Positions 5,797 through 9,091 of a DNA stretch of 9,091 nucleotides are shown piece after piece. A program made the position numbers and the translations under genes. Numbering within the stretch: the stretch's first letter is position 1; each line of letters starts with the position of its first letter. Source of the stretch: Thermoplasmatota archaeon (GTDB taxonomy: Archaea > Thermoplasmatota > Thermoplasmata > UBA10834); the NCBI GenBank assembly GCA_030836605.1, contig JAUPMC010000162.1:1-9091 (forward strand), given 5' to 3'. The notes under the pieces are model-generated. The model saw only the letters and a list, made by a program, of their open reading frames with translations, made no database searches and was not told where the DNA came from.

Positions 5797-6789
5797 ATGC
5801 ACATACCAGACGGATTGATGGACCCCCTGGTGGCGGGGCTTGGATGGCTCGAGTTCGCGGTCGTCGCGGCCATAGCCGTCTACCTCTCGGGGAGGAAGCT
5901 GAGGGACAAGGACCTCCCCAGGGTCGCGGTCCTCTGCGCAGGCGTCTTCGTCGCGCAGATGCTGAACTTCCCGATCGGGGGCGGGACCACCGGCCACCTG
6001 ATAGGCGGGGCCCTCCTGGCGATCATGGTGGGGCCGGTCACCGCCATCGTCGGGATGACCGTCGTCCTGCTCATCCAGGCGCTCATGTTCGGGGACGGCG
6101 GACTGACGGCCTTCGGCCTGAACGCCGTCAACATGGCCGTCATAGCCCCACTCGCCGGCTGGGGAGTCTACACGATCGTGAAGCCGCTCGTCTCCAGGGG
6201 CACGGCGGGCCCAGGCAAGGCCTTCACACCTGGCGAGGCGTTCGCCATCGGGGCCGGAGCATGGGCATCCGTGTTCGTCGCCGCGGCCGCATGCGCTGCC
6301 GAGCTGGCTGTGAGCTACGCCATCTCCGACGGCGCGTACGGCATCGCGGCGACCGTGTCGATACCCGCGATGCTCGGGTACCACGCGGTCATAGGCGTGG
6401 GCGAGGCCATCATCACGGTCGGGGTGGCCGCATACGTCCTCAGGGTCTCGCCCCAGATGTTCAAGTCGACCAACAGGGAGCCGGCGAAGGCGGCCGGACT
6501 CAGGGGCATGCTCTCATCGAGGATAGTCCAGGCGACCGCGGCCGTGTCGGTCGTCTTCGCGCTCGCGCTTCCACTGTACTTCCTCTATTCGAGCGAGGGC
6601 GCGGACGGGCTGGAGATGACGATGGAAGACGCTGGCGTCGCCGAGAGCGAGCCCCTGCTCACATCCCCGTTCTCATACGGGGAGACCTACTTCGCGGCGT
6701 TCTTCGCGGGCATCCTCGGGTTCCTCGCGGTAGGTTTGGCGGGGCTCTTCGTCATGAAGGTCCTGGAAGTACGCAGACCGGCTGAATGA
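5797..6789 (+). CDS. nikMN: ECF nickel transporter substrate-binding component NikM-NikN fusion
   Basis: This 330-residue integral membrane protein captures the metal ion for an energy-coupling-factor importer. The N-terminal part (about 1-218) is NikM/CbiM: it begins MHIPDG and has TTGHLIGG with a histidine at 67. The Met1 amino group, His2 and His67 are the metal ligands seen in the NikM structure, and all are present. GYHAVIGVGEA (195-205) is another family motif. After a linker, residues about 243-262 and 298-320 form two more membrane segments flanking a loop with ADGLEMTMEDAGV, the PDGLE-type motif of NikN/CbiN. The small partner is therefore fused to the C-terminus. AAGGTG (5783-5788) is a Shine-Dalgarno motif 8 bases before the ATG. 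It is first in a nikMN-nikQ-nikO operon behind a NikR operator. Nickel is favoured by nikR next door; cobalt for cobamide synthesis is the alternative, since CbiM proteins look alike. Confidence 0.92.
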   Translation: MHIPDGLMDPLVAGLGWLEFAVVAAIAVYLSGRKLRDKDLPRVAVLCAGVFVAQMLNFPIGGGTTGHLIGGALLAIMVGPVTAIVGMTVVLLIQALMFGDGGLTAFGLNAVNMAVIAPLAGWGVYTIVKPLVSRGTAGPGKAFTPGEAFAIGAGAWASVFVAAAACAAELAVSYAISDGAYGIAATVSIPAMLGYHAVIGVGEAIITVGVAAYVLRVSPQMFKSTNREPAKAAGLRGMLSSRIVQATAAVSVVFALALPLYFLYSSEGADGLEMTMEDAGVAESEPLLTSPFSYGETYFAAFFAGILGFLAVGLAGLFVMKVLEVRRPAE

Positions 6790-6796
6790 TGTTCCG

Positions 6797-7552
6797 ATGA
6801 TAGTCGCACACGTGAGAGGGCACCACACACGGCCCGAGGAGCTGGACGAGCACGCGCGAGCCAGCTGGCTCGGCAGGATAGACCCGAGGGCGAAGATAAT
6901 CGGGGTCGTGGTGTTCGTCGTCGCGGCCGCCCTGCTCACCCGGACCGAGCTCATACTGGCGTCCTTGTCCCTCGCGGTTGCCTTCGCGGCGATGAGCCAG
7001 GTGCCTTACCGGCACCTCGCCAGGATGTACCTGGGCGCTCTCCCGTTCATACTCGTCGCGTCAGCGTCCGTCGCCCTGTTCGCGGGCCTCGAGCGCGGCT
7101 TCGACATGTGGGCCAGGACCAGCTCGTGCGTCATAGCGCTGCTGGTGCTGGCCAGCGGAACTGAGACCTTCGAGCTCTTCTCCGGCCTGAGGAGGCTCGG
7201 CGTGCCCAAGCTGGTGTCCACGCTGTTGATGCTGACATACAAGTACGTCCTCATCCTCGGCGACGAGCTGGCCAGGATGAAGACCGCGAGGAGGGCACGT
7301 GGATTCAAAGGCGGCAGGAGCATCCTCGACCGGAGGAGCCTCGACGTGATCGGCAACACCGCGGGCATGGTGTTCGTCAGGGCATCGGCCAGGGCCGACG
7401 ACGGATACGAGGGGCTCAGGTCCAGGGGTTTCAGGTCCGACATGAAGCTGATGCGGGCGCCGCGCCTGAGGGCAGGGGATATCGCGTTCGTCGCGTGGTT
7501 CGCGTGCGTCTCATCAATCCTGGCCGCGGTCCAGCTGGGAGGGGTCGGATGA
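6797..7552 (+). CDS. nikQ: ECF nickel transporter transmembrane coupling protein NikQ
   Basis: This 251-residue T-component (EcfT/CbiQ family) transmits ATP-driven movement from the ATPase NikO to the substrate-binding NikMN. It has an N-terminal cytosolic stretch with RIDPRAKI (27-34), typical of the family, followed by several hydrophobic segments between about 34 and 155. The two coupling-helix Ala-Arg-Gly signatures are visible as ARRARG (164-169) and, in a variant form, LRSRG (207-211). A last membrane segment lies at about 227-246. The start is 7 bases after the nikMN stop. There is no clear Shine-Dalgarno sequence, so translation is probably coupled to nikMN. The stop overlaps the nikO start by 4 bases (ATGA). 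The variant second signature is slightly unusual but lies at the expected place. Confidence 0.92.
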   Translation: MIVAHVRGHHTRPEELDEHARASWLGRIDPRAKIIGVVVFVVAAALLTRTELILASLSLAVAFAAMSQVPYRHLARMYLGALPFILVASASVALFAGLERGFDMWARTSSCVIALLVLASGTETFELFSGLRRLGVPKLVSTLLMLTYKYVLILGDELARMKTARRARGFKGGRSILDRRSLDVIGNTAGMVFVRASARADDGYEGLRSRGFRSDMKLMRAPRLRAGDIAFVAWFACVSSILAAVQLGGVG

Positions 7553-8388
7553 AGGTCCTGGACATCGAAGGCGTATCGTTCACATACGAGGATGGCACAC
7601 CCGCGCTGAAAGGGGTGTCACTGTCCATCGATGAGGGGGAGAAGGTCGCCGTGGTGGGCCCGAACGGGGCCGGCAAGTCCACGTTCCTGCACCTGATCGC
7701 CGGGTTCAGGACGCCTTTCGAGGGCTCCCTGAAGGTCATGGGCGAGAGGCTGGAGGAGCGGACGGCCGACCAGGTCAGGCGCCACATAGGCCTCCTGTTC
7801 CAGGACCCGGACGACCAGATATTCATGCCTACGGTCGAGGAGGATGTCGCGTTCGGGCCCGTGAACCTGGGGCTCGACCGCGTGGAGGACCGGGTCATAC
7901 AAGCGCTCAGATGCACGTCCATCGAGGACTTGGCCAAGAGGAAGCCCCACAGGCTGAGCCATGGCATGAAGAAGCGTGTGGCCATAGCTGGAGTGCTCGC
8001 GATGGAGCCGGAGCTGCTCCTCCTGGACGAGCCCACGGCGGGGCTGGACCCGCGTTCCAGGTCCGACCTGATCGAGCTCCTCAGGAACATGAAGAGGACC
8101 ATGCTGATGGCCACGCACGACCTCGAGGCGGCCGCGGAGATCGTGGACAGGGTGGTCCTGCTGAACGGTAGCGTCGTCTTCGAAGGAGGCCTGTCTGAGC
8201 TCATGTCCAAGGACGACGCGCTCGAGAGGGCCGGGCTCGAGCCGCCCCAGATCGCCAGGCTCTTCAAGAGGCTGGGGGCGATGGGATACGGGCCCCAGGG
8301 AGTGCCCGTGACCCTGGACCAGGGGGTCGCGGAGGCCGTGCGGGTCATCGAGCGGGAGAAGGGCAGGAGCAGGGGCCGGAACGACTAG
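7549..8388 (+). CDS. nikO: ECF nickel transporter ATP-binding protein NikO
   Basis: This 279-residue ABC ATPase powers the importer, working as a dimer on the cytosolic face against NikQ. Motifs: Walker A GPNGAGKST (37-45), Q-loop FQDPDDQIF (84-92, Q85) in the form typical of CbiO/EcfA proteins, signature LSHGM (136-140), Walker B LLLLDEP (156-162) with catalytic E161, D-loop GLDPRS, and switch His190 in MATHD. The signature differs from LSGGQ. LSHGQ is common in this family, so the methionine is the odd residue. After about 220 the protein has the short C-terminal extension usual for CbiO-like ATPases. I chose ATG 7549 over an in-frame GTG at 7495, because 7549 overlaps the nikQ stop by 4 bases, has GGGAGGGG (7537-7544) in front, and gives the family N-terminus. 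It ends in TAG, whereas the other complete genes here end in TGA. Confidence 0.95.
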   Translation: MKVLDIEGVSFTYEDGTPALKGVSLSIDEGEKVAVVGPNGAGKSTFLHLIAGFRTPFEGSLKVMGERLEERTADQVRRHIGLLFQDPDDQIFMPTVEEDVAFGPVNLGLDRVEDRVIQALRCTSIEDLAKRKPHRLSHGMKKRVAIAGVLAMEPELLLLDEPTAGLDPRSRSDLIELLRNMKRTMLMATHDLEAAAEIVDRVVLLNGSVVFEGGLSELMSKDDALERAGLEPPQIARLFKRLGAMGYGPQGVPVTLDQGVAEAVRVIEREKGRSRGRND

Positions 8389-8440
8389 TCGAGGGGACTG
8401 GCACGCTGAGAAGCGCGCCCAACCGGCTGCGGCTGACGAC

Positions 8441-8457
8441 CATAAATGTTTTATACA
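8441..8457 (+). promoter_or_regulatory. TATA box of rps13
   Basis: CATAAATGTTTTATACA is the most AT-rich stretch in the gap between nikO and rps13. TTTTATAC (8449-8456) is a good archaeal TATA box, with AAATG just upstream as a possible TFB-binding element. Transcription should start near 8478, giving a leader of roughly 65 bases. The T-run may also help end the nikO transcript. Confidence 0.7.
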
Positions 8458-8470
8458 CCTTAGTGTGTCG

Positions 8471-8527
8471 GGGAATTACTTCCCAGACCACAGCCATTGT
8501 GCGTCAGGGAGTTGACTGTAATCACAG
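8471..8527 (+). other. rps13 leader with three small hairpins
   Basis: The 157-base gap after nikO contains the promoter and this leader, with no tRNA or other gene visible. Three short inverted repeats follow each other: GGGAA/TTCCC (8471-8475/8480-8484), CACA/TGTG (8489-8492/8498-8501) and CTGT/ACAG (8516-8519/8524-8527), with loops of 4-5 bases. Ribosomal protein operons often use leader structures for feedback control. Whether these hairpins do that is speculation, and the stems are short enough to be chance. Confidence 0.25.
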
Positions 8528-8533
8528 AGCCGT

Positions 8534-8539
8534 GGAGGT
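8534..8539 (+). promoter_or_regulatory. Strong Shine-Dalgarno site that fixes the rps13 TTG start
   Basis: GGAGGT is an extended match to the 16S rRNA tail, 6 bases before TTG at 8546. It decides the start of rps13, since the frame has no ATG between this site and the conserved part of the protein. Confidence 0.85.
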
Positions 8540-8545
8540 CACCGT

Positions 8546-9091
8546 TTGGCAGAACAGAAGGAGCCCAAGCCCAAGGGACAGAAGGGAAAGCAGGCCGAGA
8601 AGGCCGAGCGAGCGCCCCCGCCGGCGCCTGCTAAGAAGAGGGATGAGAACTTCAGGTACATCATCAGGCTCGTCAACACCGATGTGGACGGCAACAAGGA
8701 CGTCGTCATCGGGCTGAACTCTGTCAAGGGCGTGGGCATCAGGACCGCGGAGATCATCGCGAAGATGGCCGGGATCCCGAGGAAGACCAAGATGGGCGAC
8801 CTGTCAGAGGAGAAGACCACGGAACTCGAGAAGCTCATAACTGATTATTCTGAGAAGGTGCCCCACTGGATGGTCAACCGCCAGAGCGACTGGTCCAGCG
8901 GCGCCGATATGCACCTCGTGGGTGTGGACGTCGAGATGTTCAGGCGCGACGACGTCAACATGATGAGGATGATCAGGTGCTACAAGGGCATCAGGCACGA
9001 GACGGGCCAGAAGGTCCGCGGCCAGAGGACGAGGTCCAACGGCAGGACCGGCATGACCATGGGGGTCATGAGGAAGAAGGAGGGGCCGGCC
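8546..9091 (+). CDS. rps13: Ribosomal protein S13 (uS13), 3' end outside the window
   Basis: uS13 sits at the head of the small subunit and contacts the large subunit and P-site tRNA. The window holds 182 residues without a stop. The conserved part begins near residue 33 (ENFRYIIRLVNTDVDGNK) and shows the helix-hairpin-helix-like GLNSVKGVGIRTAEII, the archaeal/eukaryotic insert VPHWMVNRQSDWSSGADMHL, and the C-terminal signature CYKGIRHETGQKVRGQRTRS with a basic tail RTGMTMGVMRKK, so the end is probably close. The start is TTG, set by GGAGGT 6 bases upstream. Before the conserved part lies an extension of about 32 residues rich in Lys, Pro, Ala, Glu and Gln, longer than in the archaeal S13 proteins I know. 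The gene has its own promoter. In archaea rps13 is usually followed by rps4, rps11 and an RNA polymerase subunit gene, which should lie beyond the edge. Confidence 0.97.
   Translation, partial: MAEQKEPKPKGQKGKQAEKAERAPPPAPAKKRDENFRYIIRLVNTDVDGNKDVVIGLNSVKGVGIRTAEIIAKMAGIPRKTKMGDLSEEKTTELEKLITDYSEKVPHWMVNRQSDWSSGADMHLVGVDVEMFRRDDVNMMRMIRCYKGIRHETGQKVRGQRTRSNGRTGMTMGVMRKKEGPA

Noticed and set aside
5667..5873. Longer nikR reading frame reaching upstream to 5873
   Set aside because: The extra part crosses the operator, the promoter and the nikMN start and does not resemble NikR proteins. It is simply an open frame.
5844..6785. Plus-strand frame within nikMN
   Set aside because: It is an alternative frame of nikMN made of Arg/Gly/His-rich low-complexity sequence.
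7495..7548. Upstream GTG start for nikO
   Set aside because: ATG 7549 has an ideal Shine-Dalgarno sequence, an ATGA overlap with nikQ and the family N-terminus.
5797..8388. Cobalt transporter CbiMQO for cobamide synthesis
   Set aside because: It is not excluded, but the divergent nikR and the NikR-type operator make nickel the better reading. No cobamide genes are in the window.
8389..8545. Possible tRNA or small RNA gene in the nikO-rps13 gap
   Set aside because: I found no T-loop consensus, no acceptor stem pairing and no cloverleaf on either strand, only a promoter, short hairpins and the ribosome binding site.
8463..8717. Plus-strand frame of 84 codons overlapping the start of rps13
   Set aside because: It is out of frame with rps13, Arg/Ser-rich, and has no family features. 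The TTG-started S13 frame is clearly the real one.

Overview
This is a GC-rich archaeal chromosome segment. The archaeal assignment rests on an archaeal-type alanyl-tRNA synthetase with an N-terminal Cys4 knuckle, a NikR regulator, a ribosomal protein S13 of archaeal length and sequence type, TATA-box promoters about 25 bases ahead of several genes, and Shine-Dalgarno motifs at only some starts. A euryarchaeal lineage, possibly Thermoplasmatota, seems plausible to me, but this window has no marker that fixes it. Genes are tightly packed with short intergenic gaps. I see no mobile element, CRISPR array, tRNA or rRNA.

Layout, left to right. (1) Bases 1-405, minus strand: the first 135 codons of a double zinc-ribbon protein with the start of a membrane segment, cut by the window edge. 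(2) 585-1799, plus: an FAD/NAD-dependent oxidoreductase of the NADH:rubredoxin oxidoreductase type. Its FAD-binding N-terminus lies upstream of the first in-frame ATG, so it needs a CTG start or a frameshift correction. (3) 1860-4556: alaS, complete, followed after 7 bases by (4) a small VIT1/CCC1-type membrane protein (4564-5157). (5) 5158-5255: a convergent terminator region. (6) 5256-5666, minus: nikR. (7) 5797-8388, plus: nikMN-nikQ-nikO, an ECF-type nickel importer. (8) 8546-9091: the start of rps13, which has its own promoter and leader and runs off the window end.

The best-linked unit is the nickel module. The divergent nikR encodes the complete NikR metal site (His, His, His, Cys at family spacing). 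The nikR/nikMN gap holds a 28-bp imperfect palindrome (GTATTAC-N14-GTATTAC) placed where a NikR dimer-of-dimers would block nikMN transcription. The substrate-specificity protein has His2 and His67, the known metal ligands of NikM/CbiM proteins, and carries a fused NikN/CbiN-like C-terminal part. With NikR next door, nickel is more likely than cobalt as the substrate.

I found no clearly undescribed multi-gene system. The points most worth a second look are the non-canonical start of the oxidoreductase, the NikR operator geometry, the lysine/proline-rich N-terminal extension on S13 with its TTG start, and the truncated zinc-ribbon membrane protein at the left edge.
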